NCBI GenBank assembly: GCA_028703175.1
Contig: JAQVNJ010000017.1
Span: forward strand, 1-64,000
Length of the DNA stretch: 64,000 bases
Origin: JAAYCB01 sp012744395
GTDB taxonomy: Bacteria; Planctomycetota; Planctomycetia; Pirellulales; Thermoguttaceae
Direction of reading: 5' to 3'
Shown here: positions 1-8,100 of the stretch, one piece after another
How positions within the stretch are numbered: position 1 is the stretch's first letter
Layout: each line of letters opens with the position of its first letter
The notes under the pieces: model-generated
The model's database searches: none
What the model saw: only the letters and a program-made list of their open reading frames with translations
Told to the model about the DNA's origin: nothing
Position numbers and translations under genes: made by a program

Positions 1-1874
1 CTTTCCCCCCATGCTTTCAACTCGGCGGCCGTCACTTGATCGCCACGCGCCACGAGCACGACGAGCCCGCCGCACGGGCGAAGCACCTTTGCCACTTCGT
101 CGGCGGACGCCGGCAATTGACCCGTCTCCAGCAGCGATTCGCAGACGACGAGGTTGGCAAAGCCCGGCGGATAGGGCAGCCCGTCGCCGGTTTGCTCATG
201 GACGACAACGCGCGGACCGTAAAGGCCGCTGCTGTCCAGTGCTGCCCTCGCGGCGGCCACTCGAGCCGGATCGCGCTCGACGCCAATCATCCGCAAATCG
301 GTCCGCGTTGCCAATTCACGCGCCAAGCCGCCCGTCTCGCAGCCGAGCACAAGGCCGTACCCCGGTCCGGCGCCGCTCTCCTGGCAGATGATCCGAGCGG
401 CATCGCGGCAGCTTTCTTCCGTGGCATCGGGATGCGACTGGGCCGTGGGAGGGGACTCCGCTGCCCGCGGCCCCTTTTCGGCGGATGGGGTGAAGCAGTG
501 GATCGATCCCTGATCCGTGCTCACCAGCAAGCGACCGTCCGCCACGGTCAACCCATAGGCCTTTCCGGATACCGGCGCCGTCCACACGATGCCCCCATTG
601 GCTGAATCGACCGCGGCGACTTCGCCGTCCCCGCCGAGAATCAGGGCATCGCCGGCCGCGATGATTGCGAACGGCAGCTGGCAAGCCGTGCTCCAGAGGT
701 TGCAGCGAGGGAATTCCTCCGCGAGCTGGCTGGACCGCTTGCTCAACAAGTCTAATCGCCGATCGATCGCGTCGATCGCCGCCCGATCTGCGTCGGACGC
801 CTGCCGAGAGCGTTTGAGCTGCTGCAGTTCCGCGACGAGGGCCTTGCGTTCTGCGGCGAGCGAGGCGTAGCGGAGGCGATCGAAGGCGGAAAGCGAGGTC
901 TCCGACTGCATATAGGCGATCGGGCCCCGGACCACCATTCTCAGGCCGTCGAACGTCGCGATCGTTTCCGACGTCCGGGCGTCGACCAGATTCAGTTGCT
1001 TCGGCCCGCGCCCCGGCCCGGCGACAACCGCGTCGCCGGTCAACAGCGCATAGGCCCCCCCCGCGCTAGGCACTTCGCCCAGCGGCCGCCCATCGTTGCG
1101 GGCGAAGATGGCGGGGGCGGTTCGCCCTGTCGGCACGTAAAGGCGCTGTGCGGAGGCCAGCAGGTATCCTTGGGCTGAAATGGCCACTTCGCGTTTCCAT
1201 TTCATCGTGCCGTTCTCCGCGTGGAGCGCGGCCAGGTAGACTTTCTGCTGGGGAAACAACCCGGCCGCGAAATAGGCGGCGCCATCCTCGACGACGACGC
1301 TTGTGCGAACGGGCCACAGGGAGATCATCCGGCCGTTGCCGGGCAGAAAGGCGGGGGCTTCCGCCGGAGTGTGCTTCCAAATCAGCCGACCGTCGTTCGC
1401 TCGCAGGCAATACACGCAACCGTCGTCGGATCCGAAATAGACACGGCCGCCGGCGATCGTAGGCGCCAGCCGCACGGGCCCGCCACTAAAAAAAGTCCAG
1501 AGAATCCCGCCCGTCTCCGCGTCCAACGCGTAGAGCTTGTCATCGGCGGACGAGCCGAAGAAGACCCGCCCTCCGGCACTGACCGTTTGGAACGCGCGAT
1601 CGAACGTCATCACCGCCCGCAGGCCTTCGTGTCGATTGGTCACGTCGCGCCGAGCCGGATCGGGCCATGCCGGCCGCGGCGCGTGCGCCGACCGGTGCGC
1701 CCAGCTCTCCTCGAAGGGAAAAGCCAGGCTCTCTTGCGTTACGCCGCTGCGGCTGTAGTCGGCCAGATAAGTCGGCCAGTCGGCGGCCTCAGCCGGGCCG
1801 GCCCCCGGCAGCCAACGCGAAACCAGCAGCGCAACAAGGATCACTCGGTGAGAACATCTAGGATGATTGTCCAC
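1..1874 (-). CDS. PQQ-like beta-propeller protein with C-terminal methyltransferase domain (3' end outside window)
   Basis: Open reading frame running off the left edge, read here by reverse translation. It starts at a GTG preceded by AGGAGT (1884-1889). A hydrophobic signal sequence (VILVALLVSRWLPGA) is followed by PQQ/BamB-type propeller blades, e.g. DDKLYALDAETGGILWTF near residue 115 and GCVYCLRANDGRLIWKH near 160, then a charged coiled-coil stretch (LAAERKALVAELQQLKR), another blade (GGIVWTAPVSGKAYGL), and from about residue 490 a class I SAM methyltransferase fold with GYGLVLGCETGG as motif I and VVCESLLETGQLP plus VLRPCGGLVVLVA as later motifs. The enzyme is probably exported, so what it would methylate is unclear; the fold may be non-catalytic. 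Such fusions are, to my knowledge, mostly planctomycetal. Function unknown. Confidence 0.8.
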   Translation of the reverse strand, partial: MDNHPRCSHRVILVALLVSRWLPGAGPAEAADWPTYLADYSRSGVTQESLAFPFEESWAHRSAHAPRPAWPDPARRDVTNRHEGLRAVMTFDRAFQTVSAGGRVFFGSSADDKLYALDAETGGILWTFFSGGPVRLAPTIAGGRVYFGSDDGCVYCLRANDGRLIWKHTPAEAPAFLPGNGRMISLWPVRTSVVVEDGAAYFAAGLFPQQKVYLAALHAENGTMKWKREVAISAQGYLLASAQRLYVPTGRTAPAIFARNDGRPLGEVPSAGGAYALLTGDAVVAGPGRGPKQLNLVDARTSETIATFDGLRMVVRGPIAYMQSETSLSAFDRLRYASLAAERKALVAELQQLKRSRQASDADRAAIDAIDRRLDLLSKRSSQLAEEFPRCNLWSTACQLPFAIIAAGDALILGGDGEVAAVDSANGGIVWTAPVSGKAYGLTVADGRLLVSTDQGSIHCFTPSAEKGPRAAESPPTAQSHPDATEESCRDAARIICQESGAGPGYGLVLGCETGGLARELATRTDLRMIGVERDPARVAAARAALDSSGLYGPRVVVHEQTGDGLPYPPGFANLVVCESLLETGQLPASADEVAKVLRPCGGLVVLVARGDQVTAAELKAWGE

Positions 1875-1928
1875 GGGGTTGTCACTCCTGTCATGCCCGC
1901 TGGAACCACACGGCAACAAACCGATAAC

Positions 1929-2030
1929 AAAAGGTGCCACCCATAAAAATAGTCGATGCGAGGCAGAAATGCGAAAAGGTGCCACCCACAGAGTCAAAAG
2001 GCGCCACCCCTACAATAGTTGATGCCAAGC
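1929..2030. repeat. three copies of AAAAGGTGCCACCC-type motif
   Basis: AAAAGGTGCCACCC occurs at 1929-1942 and 1974-1987 and, with one change (AAAAGGCGCCACCC), at 1996-2009. The first and third copies are followed by a similar tail (AATAGTCGATGCGAGGCAG versus AATAGTTGATGCCAAGCAG), so the element is composite and direct-repeated. Its nature is not known from sequence alone; a decayed mobile or REP-like element is plausible. Confidence 0.55.
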
Positions 2031-2089
2031 AGCCCTGGCAACTCCGCGGAGCGGTCGAGCGACTCAAGGTGTGTCGACGCTCAGACAGA

Positions 2090-2135
2090 CGTGTTTGCAC
2101 GCCTGTCGCGGTAAACACGCCCCCCCATGGGGGCG
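2090..2135. repeat. two adjacent inverted repeats
   Basis: CGTGTTT (2090-2096) pairs with AAACACG (2113-2119), and CGCCCCC (2118-2124) pairs with GGGGGCG (2129-2135) across a 4-nt loop. The second is a strong GC hairpin without a following T-run, so it is not a canonical intrinsic terminator. Confidence 0.4.
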
Positions 2136-2303
2136 ATGGAGCTGTGGGGACCGATGATGGCGAGGGCGATATTTGCGCTCCTGTTAGGGCGAAGCGGAAA
2201 TCAAAGAGGTTTATCGGTGGCCCTATGCTGGGCTATTCTGCCGCGATTTATGGGTGGCCCCCTATTCCGTTCGTCTGTGAGTGCATCGATCGGCGATCCA
2301 TCT

Positions 2304-2309
2304 TATAAT
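2304..2309 (+). promoter_or_regulatory. candidate -10 box (TATAAT)
   Basis: Exact TATAAT 89 bp before the hydrolase start at 2398, in an otherwise GC-rich stretch. No clear -35 hexamer is visible at 16-18 bp spacing. Confidence 0.35.
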
Positions 2310-2397
2310 CGCCGGGAGCATGAACGCATGGGAATTGCCATTTCTATCGGCTGCCAATTCACCACAATTCAAACACCCCGTTGGCGAGAGAACGACC

Positions 2398-3495
2398 ATG
2401 GCCACGCTCCGACACGTCCTGGCTCCCGCGGCGATTTTCCTCAGTTGTTCCTTTGCGTCGGCGCAAGGACCAGGCCGCCTCGGCCGCTACGACCTCCTCC
2501 AATACCACGACTCGCAGGGAGCGGTCCGGCAAGTCACCACGCCCGAGGAGTGGCAGAATCGCCGGGCGGAAGTCCTCCGCGGGATGCAGGAAGTCATGGG
2601 CAGGCTGCCCGGCGACGAGCGGCGCGTGCCGCTGGAAATGAAAGGCGAGGAAGAAACGGACGCGGGTAGCTACCTGCGGCGGTTGATTACGTACCAGTCG
2701 GAGCCGGAATCGCGGACCACGGCCTACCTGTGCATCCCCAAGGACGTGCTGGCTGGGAAACGAAAAGCGCCGGCCGTGCTCTGCCTCCATCCGACGGACA
2801 ACACGGTGGGCCACAAAGTCGTTGTGGGCCTCGGCGGCCGCGCGGGGAGGCAATATGCGGCCGAGCTGGCGGAACGCGGCTATGTGACCCTCTCCCCCTC
2901 CTACCCGCACCTGGCCGACTATTATCCGAACCTCGAGCGCCTCGGCTATCTCAGCGGGACGATGAAGGCGATCTGGGACAACATCCGCGGGCTGGACCTC
3001 TTGGCTTCGCTCCCCTTCGTCGACGCCTCCCGCGGCTTCGCCGCGATCGGCCATTCCCTGGGCGGGCACAACACGATCTACACGGCCGTCTTCGACCCCC
3101 GGATTACCGTGCTGGTCAGCAGTTGCGGCTTCGATTCGTATCTCGACTACTACGATGGAAACGAACGGAACTGGTACTTCGGCAAGGGCTGGTGCCAGAT
3201 CCGCTACATGCCGATGATGTCCAACTACCGCGGCCGCCTGGAAGAGATCCCCTTCGACTTTCCCGAACTCCTCGGCGCTTTGGCCCCCCGCCCCTTGTTT
3301 GTCAACGCGCCGCTTCGCGACAGCAACTGCCGGGCAGAAAGCGTCGATCGGTGTGCAGCGGCCGCGACTGCCATCTACAAGCTCCTCGGCGGCGAGGGCA
3401 AGCTGGTGGTCAAGCACCCCGACTGCGAGCACGACTTTCCGGATGAAATGCGCCAAGAGGCGTATGGACTGATCGATTCGGCGCTCCGCGATTAG
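2398..3495 (+). CDS. secreted alpha/beta hydrolase (dienelactone hydrolase/acetyl-xylan-esterase type)
   Basis: 365 residues. The ATG at 2398 is chosen because it follows GAGAG and opens a clean signal peptide (MATLRHVLAPAAIFLSCSFASAQ); the frame is open further upstream to a GTG at 2281 that would bury the signal. The core shows a nucleophile elbow GHSLGGHN near residue 220 and a C-terminal HPDCEHDFPDE supplying the catalytic His; the acid is probably in LFVNAPLRDSNCRAES. This family cleaves ester bonds, often acetyl groups on plant or algal polysaccharides. The exact substrate is unknown. It converges with mutY. Confidence 0.85.
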   Translation: MATLRHVLAPAAIFLSCSFASAQGPGRLGRYDLLQYHDSQGAVRQVTTPEEWQNRRAEVLRGMQEVMGRLPGDERRVPLEMKGEEETDAGSYLRRLITYQSEPESRTTAYLCIPKDVLAGKRKAPAVLCLHPTDNTVGHKVVVGLGGRAGRQYAAELAERGYVTLSPSYPHLADYYPNLERLGYLSGTMKAIWDNIRGLDLLASLPFVDASRGFAAIGHSLGGHNTIYTAVFDPRITVLVSSCGFDSYLDYYDGNERNWYFGKGWCQIRYMPMMSNYRGRLEEIPFDFPELLGALAPRPLFVNAPLRDSNCRAESVDRCAAAATAIYKLLGGEGKLVVKHPDCEHDFPDEMRQEAYGLIDSALRD

Positions 3496-3549
3496 GCTTG
3501 CCGGAACGGAGTTCCCTCCCGTTGCGCGCCGACGAAGAAAGCCCCGATT

Positions 3550-4671
3550 TCACCCGGCCACGAGCTCCGCCAACCTGCGCCCCGTACTGCTCAAGGGGCA
3601 CTCGTTCAACCGGCCGGGTGTCGCCCAGGCAAGCTCCGCGCTGTCGGGACCGCGCTCCGCGGCGGTGAGGAACCTCGCCGTGTAGCAGTCGAGCGTGATG
3701 CGGAATCGCGTCACGCCGTGCCGGAGCCGCGCGAGGTGTGCGCCCGGCTGGGCGTCCACGCCGGTATGTTCCCGCAGCCGCTGACGGAGAAACGGGAACA
3801 GGGCCTCCGCCGGCTGGCGGTCGATTTGATAGCGCGGAAAGTCCCAGAGCCCGGCCCAGCGGCCCCCCGCCGGCCGGCGGACGATCAGCACCCGGCCGCC
3901 GCGCCGCACGACGAGGGCCGCCTCGTGGAGCTGTTCGAAGGCCGGCCTGGGCTTCGCCTGGGGAGTCTCCGCCTGGATGCCCAGCGCATGGGCGCGGCAC
4001 AGCGGCGCGATCGGGCAGCAGGCGCAGCGGGGCGCTTTGGGCGTGCACACCTGGCTGCCCAACTCCATCAGCGCCTGGTTGAATGCGCCGGCGCCGCGCC
4101 GCGGCAGCACCGCCTCGGCCAGCGCCCAGAGGATCCGTCCCGCGGGGGCCGACCCAACGGGGCCGCGGTAGGCCAACAGCCGGCTGAAGAGCCGCGCCGT
4201 GTTCGCCTCGAGGATCGGCTCGCGGGCGTCGAAGGCGATCGAGAGAATCGCCCCGGTCGTGTAGCGGCCGATGCCCGGCAGAGCGCGAACCGCGGCGGCA
4301 TCGCGGGGAAACCTGCCGCCGTGCCGGGCGACAATCAACCGCGCCGCGGCGTGCAGGTCCCGCGCCCGGCGGTAGTAACCGAGGCCTTCCCAGAGCCGGA
4401 GCACGTCCTGCTCGCCCGCGGCAGCCAGCGCTTCGATGGTCGGGAAGGCTGCGCAAAAGCGCCGATAATACGGCCCGACCGCCGCCGCCTGGGTCTGCTG
4501 GAGCATGACCTCGCTGATCCAGATCGCGTACGGATCGCGCGACCGGCGCCAGGGCAGGTCACGGGCGTGCGCCGCGTACCAGGATCGCAGCCGGCGGCGG
4601 AACCGCGCGCGCCACGCCGCATCGGGCAACTTCACCGCCGGCTGGGTCTTTTCGGTTGCGCGTTTCCCCAT
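3550..4671 (-). CDS. mutY: A/G-specific adenine DNA glycosylase
   Basis: 373 residues, starting at the ATG at 4671 (GGAGCG 8 nt upstream) rather than a frame extension to 4803. It removes adenine mispaired with 8-oxoguanine. Seen: WISEVMLQQTQ with the catalytic Glu, the helix-hairpin-helix LPGIGRYTTGAILSIAF, a 4Fe-4S loop C-x6-C-x2-C-x5-C (CTPKAPRCACCPIAPLC), and a C-terminal NUDIX-like 8-oxoG-recognition domain (VRRGGRVLIVRRPAGGRWAGLWDFP). Odd: the usual catalytic Asp in the ILDGN motif is Glu (ILEANTARL). From memory planctomycetal homologs share this, so the enzyme is probably active. The 5' end faces the divergent gene at 4736. Confidence 0.93.
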   Translation of the reverse strand: MGKRATEKTQPAVKLPDAAWRARFRRRLRSWYAAHARDLPWRRSRDPYAIWISEVMLQQTQAAAVGPYYRRFCAAFPTIEALAAAGEQDVLRLWEGLGYYRRARDLHAAARLIVARHGGRFPRDAAAVRALPGIGRYTTGAILSIAFDAREPILEANTARLFSRLLAYRGPVGSAPAGRILWALAEAVLPRRGAGAFNQALMELGSQVCTPKAPRCACCPIAPLCRAHALGIQAETPQAKPRPAFEQLHEAALVVRRGGRVLIVRRPAGGRWAGLWDFPRYQIDRQPAEALFPFLRQRLREHTGVDAQPGAHLARLRHGVTRFRITLDCYTARFLTAAERGPDSAELAWATPGRLNECPLSSTGRRLAELVAG

Positions 4672-4735
4672 CGCTAGACGCTCCAGCGGCGCCGGATTAG
4701 GCTGGTTGTTTTCGCAGGTCTCATGGAGCATCTCT

Positions 4736-5260
4736 GTGCCGGGCAAACGCAAAAAACCGCCGCCGCGCCGCCGCGCTGCGAGCGCGATTCGGGTTCGACC
4801 CACGGGCGGAACGGGCTACGAGTTGGTTTTTCCCGCCTCCGTCCGGCAGCGCGCGGAGGACATGGAGGAAGTCCGCTCGATGCTCGCCGCGGGCGAGATC
4901 GAGATTGCCGTCGACGAATTGCGGTGGCTCCTGGAAGGCTGCCGCCATCTGCTCGAGGCCCATAAGCTGCTCGGCGACATCGCTTTTGCCGCGGGCGATT
5001 TCGAGCTGGCGCGAGCCCATTTCGGCTCGGCCTTCCAGTTGGGCGCCGACGCCATGGCCGGCCGCCCGCCCGACGCCACGCTGCCCCACGCCAGGCCCGC
5101 CAACCGGGCGTTTCACGAGGCGGGCAAGGGGCTGGTCGAATCCCTGCTCAAACTGCGCCGGCTGGAAACGGCTCAACGAGTCGCCCGGCAGCTTTGCGCC
5201 CTCGACCCGGCCGACCCGCTGGGCGTGCAACAGAGCCTCAAGGCAGGCGGATGTCGCTGA
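4736..5260 (+). CDS. small TPR-like hypothetical protein
   Basis: 174 residues from a GTG at 4736 preceded by GGAG (4725-4728). It has a basic N-terminus (PGKRKKPPPRRRAA), then helical repeats rich in Ala/Leu: EEVRSMLAAGEIEIAVDELR, LLEAHKLLGDIAFAAGDFEL and a last unit RLETAQRVARQLCALDPADP, which resembles tetratricopeptide repeats. No catalytic motif or signal peptide, so probably a cytoplasmic scaffold or binding protein. Its last 23 bp overlap the end of the convergent gene at 5238. Function not recognised. Confidence 0.65.
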   Translation: MPGKRKKPPPRRRAASAIRVRPTGGTGYELVFPASVRQRAEDMEEVRSMLAAGEIEIAVDELRWLLEGCRHLLEAHKLLGDIAFAAGDFELARAHFGSAFQLGADAMAGRPPDATLPHARPANRAFHEAGKGLVESLLKLRRLETAQRVARQLCALDPADPLGVQQSLKAGGCR

Positions 5261-6512
5261 ACTGGTAGTCAAAACTCGCGCTGAGCACGCTGCTGGCTGT
5301 TTCATACACGAACTTGCAGCCCTGCAAGTCCCCCTCGATTCCGAAGAAGTAGGCCACGCCGACCTCATTTTCGGTCTGGCGCACGCTGTCGAACGCGTGG
5401 AAAGGGATCTCCTCGCCCGACGGCGTGATCAGCCTGGCCGGGTTATCGTAGACCCAGGTGCGGTGCGAGGCCAGCGCGCCTGCGGCGTCGTCGAACCGGG
5501 CGGTGATGCGAATCTCCCATACGTCGCGATTCTTGCGGACCTGCTCCAGAATCACCCTCACGCCGGCCGCCCGCTGCTCCGACTTCTCGGCCTTCGGCAA
5601 CTCGAAAGTGAACGTCTCGGACTTGCCCTGCATCAGCGCGCGAAGCGCGCCGCGGAGCTGGGCGATCTTCTCGACGCTCCGCGGCGGCGCCTCGATCGGA
5701 ATGCGAATCTCCGTGCCGATCGCCTCGGCCGACACGGGAATCTCCAGGATTGCCTCCCCGGTCACCACGGGCAGCGGCTTGCCGCGTTCGTCGCTGACCT
5801 CGATCTCGCTCATCCGCTGCTGCAAGCTGATCGGTCGGAATCGCGGCTCCCAGGCGACTTCGATCGTCAGCGCCAACGAGGAATCGCGCGCCGTGCGGAG
5901 ATCGCGGCTTGCATCGATCCGGGCGGGGGCGAAACGGAAGGGGCCGCTGTACGCAGCGTTCGCTCTCCGCGATATGGCCCCGTCTCTCGCCCTGCTCACC
6001 TGGAGGGACCGGTCGGGGGCGAACGAATACAGCGTCAGTCCGGTGCGGTCGAGAATCTCGTCGAACGTCGGCCAGAACGGGGCGTTCGAGTAGTCGACCG
6101 TCAGCCGCACCGGCGCGATTGCCGGCCCCTGCCCGCCTGCGGAAACGGCGATCTTGTTGCCCGTCTGCGCTTCGATCGACCGGAAAATCTCGTCCAGCGC
6201 GAGCCGCTCTCCCTTGAGCGTGATCTCCGACTCGGCCGCGGCGGCGGCCGCCTGCTGCTTCTGGAGCTGGACGCGAATCCGACCGAGCCGCAGCTTGACT
6301 TCGGCAGACGCCGTCCCGCCGTCCGGCGGCAGCAGGTCGAGGACCTTCGGCCCCTTCTCGATCAGTGTCTTTTCCGCCGCCTCGCGATCCACCAGCTCCC
6401 GCGCGTCCAATTGCCGCACGAGGCGGCGAACCTCAATCTGTAACTCGTCCGCCGCGACGGGGGCTGCCTGGCCGACGACCGAGCCGAGCAGCATCATCAC
6501 CGCTTGAAGCAT
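5238..6512 (-). CDS. secreted hypothetical protein
   Basis: 424 residues from the ATG at 6512 (GAGGG 8 nt upstream). Signal peptide MLQAVMMLLGSVVGQAAPVAA, then an N-terminal helical part (IEVRRLVRQLDARELVDREAAEK) like those preceding planctomycetal secretin-like or protease-repeat proteins, a segment SEITLKGERLALDEIFRSIEAQTG that resembles a secretin N0/STN fold, then beta-rich sequence with no known catalytic motif. Likely periplasmic or surface. The family is not recognised beyond resemblance to conserved planctomycetal hypotheticals. Confidence 0.7.
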   Translation of the reverse strand: MLQAVMMLLGSVVGQAAPVAADELQIEVRRLVRQLDARELVDREAAEKTLIEKGPKVLDLLPPDGGTASAEVKLRLGRIRVQLQKQQAAAAAAESEITLKGERLALDEIFRSIEAQTGNKIAVSAGGQGPAIAPVRLTVDYSNAPFWPTFDEILDRTGLTLYSFAPDRSLQVSRARDGAISRRANAAYSGPFRFAPARIDASRDLRTARDSSLALTIEVAWEPRFRPISLQQRMSEIEVSDERGKPLPVVTGEAILEIPVSAEAIGTEIRIPIEAPPRSVEKIAQLRGALRALMQGKSETFTFELPKAEKSEQRAAGVRVILEQVRKNRDVWEIRITARFDDAAGALASHRTWVYDNPARLITPSGEEIPFHAFDSVRQTENEVGVAYFFGIEGDLQGCKFVYETASSVLSASFDYQFSDIRLP

Positions 6513-6666
6513 CGCTGAACCCTCGTGAAGATGGGAGCCACCAGCGGAAAAGCCGTCCGCGACAACAGCCGTCGGCCGTCAATCATCCGCTCTCGGCCGT
6601 CAGTGAAAAACTGGCTTGAGGGACTGCTGACAGCCTTCCCTTTGAGTCTACGTGATTTCCGCGGAT

Positions 6667-7728
6667 TCATCCAATCAAGGGCCCGTCTTGGCTTCGACCT
6701 CGTTCCCAAGCTCCCGCCGGGAGACCATCAGGTCGCGCTTCCGCCAATCGCTCATTTGCCCCCTCGTCCAGGATGCTCCGCGCGGGGGCGGGCGCGAGTT
6801 TCGCCGCCGGATCCGCTCGTCGCAAGAACTGCCGTCCGCGGCGGATCGCCTCCACGACCGCCGGTGCCGCGGCGGCCGACAAGGCGGGCACGATCGCCGC
6901 GACGGCGAGGCTCCGCCCGATCGCGCCGCAAACGGTCAACAGCAAAGGTACGCCCAGCCAGCTTGCCATCAAGCTGCCGTATGGGCCCGCGACATGCCCG
7001 GCCCGCACGAGTCCGGCAACGAACGCGGCCGCCAGGCTCGCAAAGCAGGCCACCGCGAGCGCCGCCGGCTCCGATTGGCGGATCGAAGCGATCCAGCCGG
7101 CGGGGGATTCGCCCAGCGGGCCGCACCACTCGGAGAAGGTCCAGCGGTCGCTCCACCCGACGGCGGCCGCCCAGAGGGCGATTCCACCGGCCGCCGTTGC
7201 CAGCCCCCTCCGGTTAGCGAAAAAACGCAGGCCGGAGCATCTCTGGCAGGGGAGCAGTCCGCAGAGCGAGACCGCGGCGGCTACCGCAAGCCCACCGCCG
7301 CCGGCAAGAAGGCCGGCCAGAACGAGGCACAGGTAGAACCCCGCCGGCAACCATTTTCGCGGCCTCGCCGCCGCGCGGCTGGGAAGCTCCGCAAAGGCGA
7401 AGACCACGATTGCGGCGACGGCCGCCGCGACGCCCAGCGTCTCGGCTGCGCCCGCGTCGCAAACGCCGGCACTGTAACTGGCGATCACGATCGCTGCGGC
7501 CGCGATTGCCGTGCGGCGTCCCAGCCAGCCCGCGACCAGCGCCGCCGCAAGTGTCGCGACGATCAGGGCCGCCACGGCCGCGGCGAGGGTGTCTGGCGCC
7601 GTTCGGCCCCTCAGGTGCGCTCCAAGCAGCACAGCGGCGCCGGCGGGGGCCGCCAGCCCGCAAACCATGCCGGCCGAGAGGCGGAACCGCTCAGGACCAC
7701 CGAAAAGGAAATGCCGATAGACCGGCAC
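6667..7728 (-). CDS. polytopic membrane protein of unknown function
   Basis: About 353 residues with roughly ten hydrophobic segments (e.g. AALIVATLAAALVAGWLG, AAAVAAIVVFAFAEL, GFYLCLVLAGLLAGGGGLAVA, LAVACFASLAAAFVAGLV). A GTG at 7728 is preferred because AAGGA lies 7 nt before it; the frame extends to an ATG at 7872 but the extra 48 residues are Arg/Pro-rich with no family look. The C-terminus is charged and cytoplasmic in appearance. No transporter or transferase motif is recognisable. Confidence 0.55.
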   Translation of the reverse strand: MPVYRHFLFGGPERFRLSAGMVCGLAAPAGAAVLLGAHLRGRTAPDTLAAAVAALIVATLAAALVAGWLGRRTAIAAAAIVIASYSAGVCDAGAAETLGVAAAVAAIVVFAFAELPSRAAARPRKWLPAGFYLCLVLAGLLAGGGGLAVAAAVSLCGLLPCQRCSGLRFFANRRGLATAAGGIALWAAAVGWSDRWTFSEWCGPLGESPAGWIASIRQSEPAALAVACFASLAAAFVAGLVRAGHVAGPYGSLMASWLGVPLLLTVCGAIGRSLAVAAIVPALSAAAAPAVVEAIRRGRQFLRRADPAAKLAPAPARSILDEGANERLAEARPDGLPAGAWERGRSQDGPLIG

Positions 7729-7978
7729 GGCGGGTTCCTTCACCCGCGTCTCAGGCGGCCGCCTCTGCGGATTCCGTCCTTCTCCAACCAGAGGAGGGGC
7801 AAGGCGGGTTCGCGCAGAACAAACCGCTCGCCCTCCGGGCGTGGAAGTGGATCTAAGCAGCTTGCGGTCCATGGTCCCGACGACTCCAATGCACGGGTGG
7901 CGGCGAGGGGGGATTCCCGAGCCACCGGACGATGGGATAATCCAGATTGTAACGCATGGCCGCGCCGGCCGCCGATAG

Positions 7979-8100
7979 CAGTTGGGCCCCGGGATGCGGA
8001 ACGACCATGACAGGCGGCAAACGCTCGCTCCCGGTGCGATCTTCCTGTTCTGCGACGGTTCCGTGCGGTTTATCAGCGAGACGAGTCAGACCAATCCCAA
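7979..8100 (+). pseudogene. relic of a DUF1559 protein C-terminus
   Basis: The frame from 7979 reads GAIFLFCDGSVRFISET, the hallmark H-x9-DG region that ends DUF1559 prepilin-like proteins. A stop at 7976 lies just upstream in the same frame and there is no N-terminal pilin signal, so this is only the tail of a lost gene. It abuts the truncated 4Fe-4S gene, whose frame begins around 8101. Confidence 0.5.

Larger units (their letters stand above)
1875..2397. other. intergenic region with repeats and inverted repeats
   Basis: No convincing gene. It holds three AAAAGGYGCCACCC motifs (1929, 1974, 1996), two adjacent inverted repeats (CGTGTTT/AAACACG at 2090-2119 and CGCCCCC/GGGGGCG at 2118-2135), and a perfect TATAAT at 2304-2309. 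Short open frames here lack ribosome sites and family resemblance. Confidence 0.6.

Noticed and set aside
2118..2135. GC hairpin as an intrinsic terminator
   Set aside because: No T-run follows on either strand, and the neighbouring genes are transcribed away from it.
2127..2669. 180-residue plus-strand open frame
   Set aside because: Overlaps the hydrolase start in another frame; Arg/Pro-rich with no motif.
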